Below are positions 56,249 to 64,000 of a DNA stretch of 64,000 nucleotides, piece after piece (the first letter of the stretch is position 1; each line of letters begins with the position of its first letter). Source of the DNA: Flavobacterium cheongpyeongense. Lineage in GTDB: Bacteria > Bacteroidota > Bacteroidia > Flavobacteriales > Flavobacteriaceae. The notes under the pieces were generated by a model. The model did no database searches. It saw nothing but the letters and a program-made list of their open reading frames with translations, and was not told where the DNA came from. The position numbers were made by a program, and so were the translations under genes. The stretch lies in assembly GCF_003202435.1 (NCBI RefSeq), contig NZ_QJHK01000011.1:62001-126000 (forward strand), in the 5' to 3' direction.

Positions 56249-56986
56249 ATGGCATTTTTACATTCTAAAAAAACTTCTAAGACTTACAGTGGAGCACCCT
56301 CTGGAATTCAAAATCCGGTTATCGACGGAATCACCATCGATTGTGTCATATTTGGGTTCAACAAAGGAAATCTCGAAGTTCTTCTGGCGCATCATGCAGA
56401 GGGCGAAAGTATCGGAAAATGGGGGCTTCTTGGAGGCTGGCTCAAAAAAGAAGAGAGTTCTGATGCTGCAGCTCAACGAATTTTACATGAACTAACCAGT
56501 CTTGATAATATCTATCTGGAACAGTTAAAGGCATTTACAAATCCAAATCGTGTACCTGGAAGAAGAGTTGTAACAATTGGTTACTACACGCTGGTGAACC
56601 GCGAGGATTATAATGTAAAAGCGGGATTAACCTTAATGGAAGCCACCTGGTACAAGATTAATGAACTGCCTGATTTGATTTTTGACCACAAAGAAATCCT
56701 GCAATTCAGCTTAATGCAACTTCGTAACAGAGTACGTCAGGCACCAATCGGCTTCAATCTTTTGCCGGAAAAATTCACTTTATTGCAGCTAATGCACCTT
56801 TATGAAGAAATATTAGGAATTGAACTGGACAAATCTAATTTCCGAAGAAAAATCCTGCACATGAAATTACTGGTCGCTCTGGATGAAAAACAGCAGGATG
56901 TTTCCCATAGAGCTGCAAAACTCTACAAATTTGATTCAGAAATCTACGAAAAACTGACCGAAAAAGGGTTTAATTTTGAGTTTTAG
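56249..56986 (+). CDS. NUDIX-domain winged-helix transcriptional regulator, copy 2
   Basis: 245 residues, 23 bases after copy 1 and a tandem duplicate of it. The C-terminal ~85 residues differ at only a handful of positions (Met/Leu, Gln/Lys, Thr/Glu), while the NUDIX part has diverged more, including the first ~25 residues. Its Nudix box is also catalytically dead (GGWLKKEESSDAAAQRILHE). The near-identical DNA-binding halves suggest a shared operator with different ligands, or a heterodimer. Co-transcribed with copy 1. Confidence 0.88.
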   Translation: MAFLHSKKTSKTYSGAPSGIQNPVIDGITIDCVIFGFNKGNLEVLLAHHAEGESIGKWGLLGGWLKKEESSDAAAQRILHELTSLDNIYLEQLKAFTNPNRVPGRRVVTIGYYTLVNREDYNVKAGLTLMEATWYKINELPDLIFDHKEILQFSLMQLRNRVRQAPIGFNLLPEKFTLLQLMHLYEEILGIELDKSNFRRKILHMKLLVALDEKQQDVSHRAAKLYKFDSEIYEKLTEKGFNFEF

Positions 56987-57051
56987 AACTTCTTTTAAAT
57001 CACAGTATTCAACAATCATTCATCTTCATTCCAGAATCCAAAACTTTGCGC

Positions 57052-57059
57052 TATATTTG
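57052..57059 (+). promoter_or_regulatory. Candidate -7 box TATATTTG for lepA
   Basis: Exact match followed by CGCC, about 90 bases before the lepA ATG. The -33 element is not clear. Confidence 0.5.
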
Positions 57060-57147
57060 CGCCTTAATAACACGCTCTAAAGTATTTACAGCAGGGCAAA
57101 TTCATACCCAAAAATTACTAAAACTCGTTTAGAGAACTGAATATAAA

Positions 57148-58944
57148 ATGAAGAAGATACGTAACTTTTGCATTATTGCACACATTGACCACGGTAAAAG
57201 TACACTGGCAGACCGATTACTTGGCGCTACACAAACCGTTACAGCCCGTGAAGAGAAAGCACAATTGCTTGACAACATGGATCTGGAACGTGAACGTGGA
57301 ATTACCATAAAAAGTCACGCCATTCAAATGGAATACACTTACAAAGGTGAAGAATACATCCTGAATCTGATTGACACTCCGGGTCACGTTGACTTTTCAT
57401 ACGAAGTTTCACGATCTATTGCGGCCTGCGAAGGTGCTCTTTTGATTGTTGATGCTGCACAAAGTATTCAGGCACAAACAATTTCTAACTTATATCTTGC
57501 TTTAGAAAACGATCTGGAAATTATTCCGGTTTTGAATAAAGTCGATTTACCAAGTGCTAATCCTGAAGAAGTTAGCGACGATATTATTGATTTATTAGGA
57601 TGTAAATTAGAAGATATTATTCATGCTTCTGGAAAAACAGGTTTTGGCGTTGAAAATATTCTGGCAGCCATTATTGAAAAAATCCCGGCGCCGAAAGGAA
57701 ATCCTGAAGAACCGTTACAAGCTTTGATTTTTGACTCCGTTTATAATCCGTTTCGTGGAATCGAGGTTATTTTCAGAGTGGTGAATGGTGAAATCAAAAA
57801 AGGGCAGAAAATTAAATTCATGGCTACCGACAATGAATATTTTGCTGACGAAATTGGAACTTTAAAATTAAATCAGGTTCCTAAAACTGTTGTTTCAGCC
57901 GGAGATGTTGGTTATTTGATTTCCGGAATTAAAGAAGCCCGTGAGGTAAAAGTGGGTGACACGATAACAGATGCAAAAGTGCCGACTACCAATATGATTA
58001 CCGGTTTTGAGGATGTAAAACCAATGGTATTTGCCGGAATTTATCCTGTTGATACTGAAGATTACGAAGATTTGCGTTCTTCAATGGAAAAATTACAGCT
58101 TAACGATGCTTCGCTCGTATTTGCTCCTGAAAGCTCGGCCGCATTAGGTTTTGGTTTCCGTTGCGGATTCTTAGGAATGCTTCATATGGAAATTATTCAG
58201 GAACGTTTAGAGCGCGAATTCGATATGACGGTTATTACTACCGTTCCTAACGTTTCGTATTTGGCTTACACCAAAAAACATCCGGAAACAGCATTAGTTG
58301 TAAACAATCCTTCTGACTTACCTGAGCCATCACGTCTAGACCGGGTTGAAGAGCCTTATATCAAAGCGACTATCATTACAAAAGCTGATTTCGTTGGAAA
58401 CGTAATGAGTCTTTGTATCGAAAAACGTGGTTTAATTACCAATCAAACGTATTTGACAACAGAACGTGTTGAGTTGAATTTTGACATGCCGCTTGCCGAA
58501 ATTGTATTCGATTTTTACGATCGTTTAAAAACCGTTTCTAAAGGTTATGCTTCTTTTGACTATTCTCCAATCGGAATGAGAACTTCAAAACTGGTGAAAC
58601 TGGACGTTCTTTTGAATGCTCAGACGGTTGATGCACTTTCTGCCCTGATTCACGAAGACAACGCATACAACATCGGTAAAAAAATGACCGAAAAACTGCG
58701 TGAATTGATTCCAAGACAACAATTCGACATTCCGATTCAGGCGGCAATTGGTGCAAAGATTATTGCTCGTGAAACCATTAAAGCCCTTCGTAAAGACGTT
58801 ACCGCAAAATGTTACGGTGGAGATATTTCGCGTAAGCGTAAACTTTTGGAGAAACAGAAAAAAGGTAAAAAACGTATGAGACAGGTTGGAAACGTTGAGA
58901 TTCCGCAAGAGGCGTTTATGGCTGTTTTGAAATTGAACGACTAG
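57148..58944 (+). CDS. lepA: Elongation factor 4 (LepA GTPase)
   Basis: 598 residues, full length. GTPase motifs are AHIDHGKST (G1), DTPGHVDF (G3) and NKVDLPSA (G4). EF-G-like domains follow and the LepA-specific C-terminus [18 protein letters not shown] closes it. It back-translocates or remodels stalled ribosomes under stress. It has its own promoter box and terminator. Confidence 0.98.
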   Translation: MKKIRNFCIIAHIDHGKSTLADRLLGATQTVTAREEKAQLLDNMDLERERGITIKSHAIQMEYTYKGEEYILNLIDTPGHVDFSYEVSRSIAACEGALLIVDAAQSIQAQTISNLYLALENDLEIIPVLNKVDLPSANPEEVSDDIIDLLGCKLEDIIHASGKTGFGVENILAAIIEKIPAPKGNPEEPLQALIFDSVYNPFRGIEVIFRVVNGEIKKGQKIKFMATDNEYFADEIGTLKLNQVPKTVVSAGDVGYLISGIKEAREVKVGDTITDAKVPTTNMITGFEDVKPMVFAGIYPVDTEDYEDLRSSMEKLQLNDASLVFAPESSAALGFGFRCGFLGMLHMEIIQERLEREFDMTVITTVPNVSYLAYTKKHPETALVVNNPSDLPEPSRLDRVEEPYIKATIITKADFVGNVMSLCIEKRGLITNQTYLTTERVELNFDMPLAEIVFDFYDRLKTVSKGYASFDYSPIGMRTSKLVKLDVLLNAQTVDALSALIHEDNAYNIGKKMTEKLRELIPRQQFDIPIQAAIGAKIIARETIKALRKDVTAKCYGGDISRKRKLLEKQKKGKKRMRQVGNVEIPQEAFMAVLKLND

Positions 58945-58984
58945 TATTTTTAGAAGAAAGAATAAAGAGTCAAGAATATAGACT

Positions 58985-59010
58985 AACCCAATGACGAAAG
59001 TTATTGGGTT
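58985..59010 (+). terminator. lepA terminator
   Basis: An 11-pair stem AACCCAATGAC / GTTATTGGGTT (one G-T) with a GAAA tetraloop is followed by TTCCTTTTT. It is 40 bases past the lepA stop. Confidence 0.8.
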
Positions 59011-59021
59011 TTCCTTTTTCA

Positions 59022-59216
59022 CTAAAGAAGCCCGCCACAAATTCCCAATCCAATTAATAAATAAACCGCTCCCAAAATAAAAAGCACTTTTGCTGTCTTC
59101 GGATGGTTCTTTTTGACTGCAAACCCACCAATAGTTAATAAAATCGGAGGTCCTACCATAATAGCAACGAAAAATGCTACTATTCCGCCTAAATTGCCTA
59201 CTTCTAATGCTGTCAT
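59022..59216 (-). CDS. 64-residue two-helix membrane protein
   Basis: Two hydrophobic helices (about 10-32 and 43-63) are joined by a basic loop (KKNHPKTAK), with a Gly-rich end (GLGICGGLL). It begins four bases after the stop of the radical SAM gene, so it is very probably the last gene of that operon. I do not recognise the family. Confidence 0.7.
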   Translation of the reverse strand: MTALEVGNLGGIVAFFVAIMVGPPILLTIGGFAVKKNHPKTAKVLFILGAVYLLIGLGICGGLL

Positions 59217-59220
59217 AATC

Positions 59221-60612
59221 TTAAATTTTACTTCTTAGTTCTTCTAATCTTTCTATTTTGTCGTCCCTGTAAAACAAATTCATGGTTTCAAACGGGATGA
59301 TTTTATTGTCTTTGTTGACAATATGCACACATGATTTTTTAATCGCCCTGACATCAAAATTATAAGCATCAATAAACTGCATGATGATAATTCTGAACAA
59401 GTTATCGTAGCCTAACTCAGGAGCATCGATATTAGGCAGGCAGCAGAGAATTGATTTCAGGTTTTCTTCGGCTACTTCTACTGAATTTCCTGTACTGAAC
59501 AATTCGATCATTTTTCCGTGAAGCACTTCGTCCTGTTCGTAAATAATGGTGTTTTTGCTATTGTCCAATAAATCATTTGGATTAATATAGCGTGTTAACG
59601 GAAAAACTTCGTCTCCCAGCTTCAAGGCATAGCCCATCACTAAAGCATCCGGATTGCAGGGAACAGGGAGCAAATCATCTGAATTAAAAATGGATGTTTG
59701 TTCCAAAATTTTTCTTCTCACTTCGGTTAGTGTCATCCGGTCCTTTTCGGGGTTGAAGTTTTCCAGTCTTCCGGCAATTTGTGTGGGTTGAAATGTAACG
59801 CCTCTGATGCATTTTTGTTTTAATGCAAATTCGACTATTTTACCAATTTCATTATCATTCAAACCTTTTTGAAGCGTAACCACCAATGTTGTGGACAAAT
59901 TAAGTTCATTGAGGTTTTCTAATGCCTGTTTCCGAATTTCGCTCAAATCGGCACCGCGGAGTTCCTGCAATACGCTATCTTCAAAAGAATCAAACTGCAG
60001 GTAAATTTCAAAATCAGGTGCATAGCTTTTTAGCCTATGGGCAAATGCTTTGTCTTTTGCAATTTTGATTCCGTTAGTGTTAAGCATTAAATGCCTGATC
60101 GGAAGTGATTTTGCATAATCCAGAATTTCAAAAAACTGCGGATGAATGGTAGGTTCGCCTCCGCTAATCTGGACAACATCAGGTTCCTTTTCATTTGCAA
60201 CGATGGTATCCAGCATGGTTTTTATTTCTTCCAGCGTTCTGTGTCTTCCGTATGAAGGCGATGAACCGGCGTAACAGGTCGGACAAGTCAAATTGCATCG
60301 GTCTGTAACCTCAACAACCGTCAGACAGGAATGCTGTTCATGATCCGGACAAAGACCACAATCGTATGGACAGCCGTAATGTGTTTTGGTATTAAAAGTA
60401 TAAGGCGTTTCAGAAGGTTTGTTATAGTTTCGGATGTTTTTGTAATATTGAATATCATCGGCAATCAGCACTTTTGAGTTTCCGTGTTCCGGACATCTTT
60501 TGAGCATGTAGACATTATCATTTTCAAAAACAATTTTAGCATCAATTCGCTTTAAGCATTCAGGACAAAGGCTTAAGGTAAAATCATAATAAGTGTATTT
60601 TCTAACTGGCAT
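59221..60612 (-). CDS. Radical SAM protein of the MJ0619/tetraether-synthase-like type
   Basis: 463 residues. The radical SAM cluster motif is C106-x3-C110-x2-C113 (DRCNLTCPTCYA), with ISGGEPTIHP binding SAM. Extra metal sites are visible before it: C16-x2-C19 with C40 (CPECL ... RCPEHG), which looks rubredoxin-like, and C81, C85, C88, C96 (GCPYDCGLCPDHEQHSC). This N-terminal pattern recalls MJ0619-type enzymes, one of which joins lipid tails to make tetraethers; other relatives may methylate. Its start overlaps the stop of the Lgt-like gene by 11 bases. A lipid substrate is inference from that neighbour. Confidence 0.8.
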   Translation of the reverse strand: MPVRKYTYYDFTLSLCPECLKRIDAKIVFENDNVYMLKRCPEHGNSKVLIADDIQYYKNIRNYNKPSETPYTFNTKTHYGCPYDCGLCPDHEQHSCLTVVEVTDRCNLTCPTCYAGSSPSYGRHRTLEEIKTMLDTIVANEKEPDVVQISGGEPTIHPQFFEILDYAKSLPIRHLMLNTNGIKIAKDKAFAHRLKSYAPDFEIYLQFDSFEDSVLQELRGADLSEIRKQALENLNELNLSTTLVVTLQKGLNDNEIGKIVEFALKQKCIRGVTFQPTQIAGRLENFNPEKDRMTLTEVRRKILEQTSIFNSDDLLPVPCNPDALVMGYALKLGDEVFPLTRYINPNDLLDNSKNTIIYEQDEVLHGKMIELFSTGNSVEVAEENLKSILCCLPNIDAPELGYDNLFRIIIMQFIDAYNFDVRAIKKSCVHIVNKDNKIIPFETMNLFYRDDKIERLEELRSKI

Positions 60613-61345
60613 TTTTTACGAATAAATTTAAAATTGTTTGGTGATAATAGAGCAGACAAATTAAGCATAAAATCTGGATGGAACTTATTCCTGCCACGAA
60701 AAAATGATTGGGTTTTATAAATTCTATAAAAAACCGAAATGTAAAATAAGCAATCATAAAATACTGAAATAACAAGCCGTTTGGTAGATTTTTGCTTTTT
60801 AGTTTTTTCAATAAAACAAATAATAATCCCAAAAAAACCAATTCATACAAAGCAATTGGATGGCGTTTTATTCCATCACCCAAATTCATACCGAGAAAAA
60901 AAGAAGTGGCTTTTCCATACGTAAATTCATTTGTTCCGGATAAAAAACAACCGATTCTGCCAATAAAAATTCCCAGAATTATGGGAAACGTAAACAAATC
61001 ACCGGAAGATTCTTTTTCGCCGATAATTTTTTTAGCTGTTTCAACCCCTAAAAGTCCGCCAAACAATCCACCCATAATGGTTTTGGTATTGAAAAGACCT
61101 AGAAAGGATTTACTATCAGAAATAATAACAGGATGCTCTAAAAAACCAACTATTCTGGAACCCAAAAAAGCGCCAATAGCGGCACCTAAAATTATCGATA
61201 ACCGATTGATTGTGATGATCCTGTCGGCAGTTCTTTTTCTTAAAAAAGCATAATACCGATACCCGATAAAAAAGGCTAAATATTCTAAAACTAAATGAAT
61301 ATTAATTTCATAACCAAACCATACGGGCTCAAACGGAATCTTCAT
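60602..61345 (-). CDS. Divergent Lgt-like (prolipoprotein diacylglyceryl transferase family) membrane protein
   Basis: 247 residues with about seven membrane helices. Lgt landmarks remain: MGGLFGGLLGVETA (the GGLLG turn), IGRIGCFLSGTNEFTYG and RHPIALYELVFL. The His before the GGLLG turn in classical Lgt is Phe95, and the Asn of the GRIGNF signature is Cys133; Arg130 is kept. It is thus probably a paralog with altered chemistry, not the housekeeping Lgt. The gene is first in an operon with the radical SAM enzyme and a small membrane protein. Confidence 0.8.
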   Translation of the reverse strand: MKIPFEPVWFGYEINIHLVLEYLAFFIGYRYYAFLRKRTADRIITINRLSIILGAAIGAFLGSRIVGFLEHPVIISDSKSFLGLFNTKTIMGGLFGGLLGVETAKKIIGEKESSGDLFTFPIILGIFIGRIGCFLSGTNEFTYGKATSFFLGMNLGDGIKRHPIALYELVFLGLLFVLLKKLKSKNLPNGLLFQYFMIAYFTFRFFIEFIKPNHFFVAGISSIQILCLICLLYYHQTILNLFVKNAS

Positions 61346-61433
61346 TTACAATTACTATTCGGGGTTTTGATTTAATACTATAATTCTGTAAAGATGCAAA
61401 AATTTATTGTTTTTAACTCTTTGCGATAAATAC

Positions 61434-61441
61434 TATCTTTG
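61434..61441 (+). promoter_or_regulatory. Candidate -7 box TATCTTTG for the YafY-family gene
   Basis: Exact match 13 bases before the ATG at 61455, so the leader would be very short. TTG lies about 24 bases upstream. Confidence 0.45.
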
Positions 61442-61454
61442 AAAAAAGCTTAAA

Positions 61455-62411
61455 ATGGACGAAACCCCAAAACGATTTGACCGGATTGTTGCCATCCTGA
61501 TTCAATTACAATCTAAAAAAATTGTAAAAGCACAGGAATTGGCGGATCGTTTTGAAGTGAGTTTACGCACTATTTATCGGGACATCAGAACTCTTGAAGC
61601 TTCCGGAGTACCTATTTACAGCGAAGCCGGTGTTGGTTATGCCCTGATGGACGGTTACAGATTGCCACCGGTGATGTTTACGCGCGAGGAAGTAAGCAGT
61701 TTTATTGCAGCTGAAAAACTGATGCAGAAATTTACCGATCCCTCCCTTGGCACCCATTATGCATCGGCAATGTATAAATTGAAATCGGTTTTAAGAAGTA
61801 CCGATAAAGATTATCTTTCGAATATTGAATCGAGGGTAATGATGCAGACTGCTGAACCCCTGTTTAACGACAATTCTCCAAATACATTAGCGGTTCTTTT
61901 TGAAAGTATTGCAGAAAAAAAGCAAATACTGCTGACATACAAAACTTTTGCAAAAGACGAAACTACGCAACGAAATTTAGAACCTGTAGGTGTCTTTCAC
62001 GACAATAACAATTGGTATTTTCTGGGATATTGTCATTTACGAAAAGATTATCGGCAGTTTAGAACAGACCGAATTCAGTGCATCAAAAAAACTGATTCTG
62101 ATTTTATCATCGAACATGATTCGCTGGAAAGCTATTTGACTAAAACAGAAACCTGTCCGACTACAAAAGTCCGAATCTTAATTGATAAAAAAATAGCGCG
62201 CTATTTAGCAGGAGAACGAAGATATCATGGGTTTATCTCAGAAAAAGAAGTCGATGGAAAAATAGAAATGACCTTTATGTGCCGGGATATTGATAATGGT
62301 TTTCCGCGTTGGTTTTTGATGTTTGGCGATTATGCAACAATTCTGGAGCCGGAAATTTTAAAGACAAAAACATTAGAATTACTGGAGATCAACAAAAAAA
62401 GGCTTTTATAA
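61455..62411 (+). CDS. YafY-family regulator with HTH_11 and WYL domains
   Basis: 318 residues. An N-terminal winged helix (residues ~8-62: RIVAILIQLQSKKIVKAQEL, FEVSLRTIYRDIRTLEASGV) is followed by a linker and a WYL ligand-binding domain (~138-215: LLTYKTFAKDETTQRNLEPV, NNWYFLGYCHLRKDYRQFRT) and a WCX-like C-terminus. WYL proteins sense nucleic acid or small molecules. It converges with a DinB-family gene that carries a palindrome in its promoter, a pairing I recall from other flavobacteria, so it likely controls that gene. Confidence 0.92.
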   Translation: MDETPKRFDRIVAILIQLQSKKIVKAQELADRFEVSLRTIYRDIRTLEASGVPIYSEAGVGYALMDGYRLPPVMFTREEVSSFIAAEKLMQKFTDPSLGTHYASAMYKLKSVLRSTDKDYLSNIESRVMMQTAEPLFNDNSPNTLAVLFESIAEKKQILLTYKTFAKDETTQRNLEPVGVFHDNNNWYFLGYCHLRKDYRQFRTDRIQCIKKTDSDFIIEHDSLESYLTKTETCPTTKVRILIDKKIARYLAGERRYHGFISEKEVDGKIEMTFMCRDIDNGFPRWFLMFGDYATILEPEILKTKTLELLEINKKRLL

Positions 62412-62457
62412 AAAACGCCTAAAAGAAGAATTGTAATTTCAACTTTTAGGCGTTTTT
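62410..62457. terminator. Shared bidirectional terminator of the YafY-family and DinB genes
   Basis: AAAAAACGCCTAAAAG faces CTTTTAGGCGTTTTTT across a 17-base loop; A- and T-tracts allow use from both sides of this convergent pair. Confidence 0.85.
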
Positions 62458-62479
62458 TATGTACATGCTTCAAAAAAAA

Positions 62480-62962
62480 TTATCTTTCCCAGAAAAATGG
62501 AGGCTGGATGTTTAAAGCTCTTAGATAAACATATCCTTGTCCGCGGTGGTGTACTTCATTATCAATAAAATATAAAACATTCTGAATGACAGGAAACTCA
62601 TATTGTCCAAAAAGATTAAAAGTTTCACTGAAATCTTCAACTGATAATTCTTGCCAGTATTTATTGATTTCTTCTGTTGCCTCGTCCCATTTTTCAAGAT
62701 ACTGAGCCTTAAAAATCAATTTTTCATCCGCTTCTTCTTTGTACGGCTGAATTTCACGGTTTACAATTCCCTTTAGTGCAGGAACACCAATTGCCAGAAG
62801 TTCATCTGCTAATTTTGCAAAGGGTCTCATGCCACCTATTGAAAACTCGAAAAAATCTTTTTCAGGAAAAAGTTCAATTACACGTCTTGTAAGAGCACGG
62901 TGACCCTGCCAGTGTTTCAATAAATCTTCAGGGGTAATTACTTGTGCAGCTACTGTTTTCAT
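62480..62962 (-). CDS. DinB-family four-helix metalloprotein
   Basis: 160 residues. DinB/YfiT-like bundle with metal-binding histidines in LLKHWQGHRALT and DNEVHHRGQGYVYLR. Members include thiol transferases and stress-induced proteins; the substrate is unknown. Convergent with the YafY-family regulator, and its promoter contains the TGACAA-N4-TTGTCA palindrome. Confidence 0.88.
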   Translation of the reverse strand: MKTVAAQVITPEDLLKHWQGHRALTRRVIELFPEKDFFEFSIGGMRPFAKLADELLAIGVPALKGIVNREIQPYKEEADEKLIFKAQYLEKWDEATEEINKYWQELSVEDFSETFNLFGQYEFPVIQNVLYFIDNEVHHRGQGYVYLRALNIQPPFFWER

Positions 62963-62992
62963 AATTTTAAAGTTTTAATTTGTTTAATACTT

Positions 62993-63027
62993 CAAAATTA
63001 TGGAGGGCCGGTGACAACAGTTTGTCA
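62993..63027 (-). promoter_or_regulatory. dinB-family promoter with palindromic operator
   Basis: TAATTTTG (63000-62993) is the -7 box, 31 bases before the ATG. The perfect palindrome TGACAA-CAGT-TTGTCA (63012-63027) covers the -33 region, a good place for a repressor or activator such as the neighbouring WYL protein. Confidence 0.5.
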
Positions 63028-63059
63028 GCAGCGAAAATAAATTTTATTTTATTTTGTAA

Positions 63060-63992
63060 TCATTTATTTTTCAGCCATTCAAACAAACGGTTAGCATCTT
63101 CAATTTTAAACAATTGTGTTCCTTCGTTCATTGTTGCTGCAGATCCGCAGGCGACACCCCAACGAATGACTTCGTTCAGAGGTTTGTTTTGTGATAATGC
63201 CCATACAATTCCGCCTACCATACTGTCTCCTGCTCCAACAGTACTTTTTTTGGCGACATTTGGTGCCGGAACAAACTCATAATCGTCTTTGGTTACCAAA
63301 ACAGCACCCTGGGGTCCAAGCGAAACCACCACGATTTCTGCTCCGCCCTGAGCGATTATTTTTTTAGCCGCTTCATTAACTTCTTCCATTTCTAAACGTT
63401 CAGCCCCAACTAATTTTGCTAATTCGCCAACGTTTGGCTTAATAAGATAAGCGCCTGTTTCTAATACTTTCTTTAATGCCTCCCCGGAAGTATCAACAAT
63501 CAATTTTGAGTTAGATTGTTTAGCAATTTTGGCTACTTTCTGATAAAAATCTGATGACAGACCTTCATTAAGGCTTCCGCTTGCTACCAGATATTTTGGT
63601 TTTAACTTCGAAATCGTTTCTAAAAAATTTTGAACTTCAGAATCGGATAAAACATCGCCTGTAAACCCAAAGCGGTATTGCGAATTGGTATTATCATCAA
63701 CTGCAATGAAGTTTTCTCTTGTTACGGTTTCCGTTTCAACTGTTTCAAAATCAATTTTTTCTTTGGCTACTAAATCCTTTAGCATCTCTCCAACTGCTCC
63801 CCCTGATGTAAAAACGGCCAGAGAACTTCCGCGGAGACGGGAAATGGCTTTGGCAACATTTATTCCGCCACCACCGGCATCAAACTGAGGTTGTTTGCAC
63901 CTTATTTTTTGTTCTGCAACCAAACCTGAAAAATGGGTGCTTTTATCTACTGAAGGATTTATCGTGAGAGTAACTATATCAAATGATTTCAT
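63060..63992 (-). CDS. pfkB: 6-phosphofructokinase, PfkB family (1-/6-phosphofructokinase type)
   Basis: 310 residues, the length of E. coli Pfk-2. The pfkB signatures are visible: TLTINPSVDKSTH, DAGGGGINVAKAISRLRG, LIKPNVGELAKLVG, and the catalytic GAGDSMVGGIVWAL with the Asp base. It phosphorylates fructose 6-phosphate (or fructose 1-phosphate or tagatose 6-phosphate) with ATP. It would take the product of pgi, which is elsewhere in this window. The full gene is present; its promoter lies beyond the window edge. Confidence 0.92.
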   Translation of the reverse strand: MKSFDIVTLTINPSVDKSTHFSGLVAEQKIRCKQPQFDAGGGGINVAKAISRLRGSSLAVFTSGGAVGEMLKDLVAKEKIDFETVETETVTRENFIAVDDNTNSQYRFGFTGDVLSDSEVQNFLETISKLKPKYLVASGSLNEGLSSDFYQKVAKIAKQSNSKLIVDTSGEALKKVLETGAYLIKPNVGELAKLVGAERLEMEEVNEAAKKIIAQGGAEIVVVSLGPQGAVLVTKDDYEFVPAPNVAKKSTVGAGDSMVGGIVWALSQNKPLNEVIRWGVACGSAATMNEGTQLFKIEDANRLFEWLKNK

Positions 63993-64000
63993 GTTTATAA

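Noticed and set aside
58585..59040. 151-codon minus-strand ORF within lepA
   Set aside because: Shadow frame of lepA, low-complexity hydrophobic Phe/Leu-rich product.
60792..61253. 153-codon plus-strand ORF
   Set aside because: Antisense to the Lgt-like gene; Pro/Lys-rich translation of membrane-helix codons, typical of a shadow.

Overview
The window looks like a chromosomal segment of a Flavobacterium-type Bacteroidetes. The evidence is the AT-rich DNA, promoters of the TAnnTTTG type, SusC/SusD pairs, many signal peptides ending in ..FSQ or ..AQ, a type IX secretion C-terminal domain, and small repeat families that I associate with flavobacterial genomes. I recognise no rRNA, tRNA or CRISPR array.

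Layout. 1-6000: a truncated exported protein, a four-helix membrane protein, an Oar-like TonB receptor and pgi. 6030-10413: a close-packed minus-strand run (DUF3108 protein, tryptophan dioxygenase, M23 lipoprotein, two unknown proteins). A candidate three-hairpin small RNA lies upstream of it. 10708-13221: tyrosine catabolism (hppD, hmgA). 13435-17590: a patatin/beta-barrel protein and uvrC. 17733-22718: an aspartoacylase-family protein, 5-FTHF cyclo-ligase, an inserted AT-rich gene flanked by a second copy of the cyclo-ligase 3' end, pheS and small conserved proteins. 23063-26367: a BspA-like leucine-rich-repeat T9SS protein, a CvpA-family protein, and a two-gene pair that looks like a Panacea (DUF4065) antitoxin with a two-helix membrane toxin.

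26497-56986 is one large polysaccharide-utilisation locus. Its transcription order on the minus strand is SusC, SusD, a PKD-type surface lipoprotein, a strong terminator, GH2, GH31 alpha-xylosidase, GH97, GH39, GH3, BACON-GH5, GH5, GH2, sialate/acetyl-esterase, GH43, a dead REP-associated transposase and GH95 fucosidase. Two tandem NUDIX-type winged-helix regulators are divergent from susC. The enzyme set fits decorated xyloglucan: surface GH5 endo-cleavage, import by SusCD, then removal of acetyl, fucosyl, galactosyl, arabinosyl and xylosyl decorations and backbone hydrolysis. GH97 and GH39 extend the known xyloglucan kit.

57148-63992: lepA; a three-gene operon joining a divergent Lgt-like membrane protein, a radical SAM protein with the extra cysteine pattern of the MJ0619/tetraether-synthase type, and a 64-residue membrane protein (the best candidate for an undescribed system here); a YafY/WYL regulator convergent with a DinB-family gene that carries a palindromic operator candidate; and pfkB.

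All family calls are from motifs read by eye and memory of the families; no search was run.
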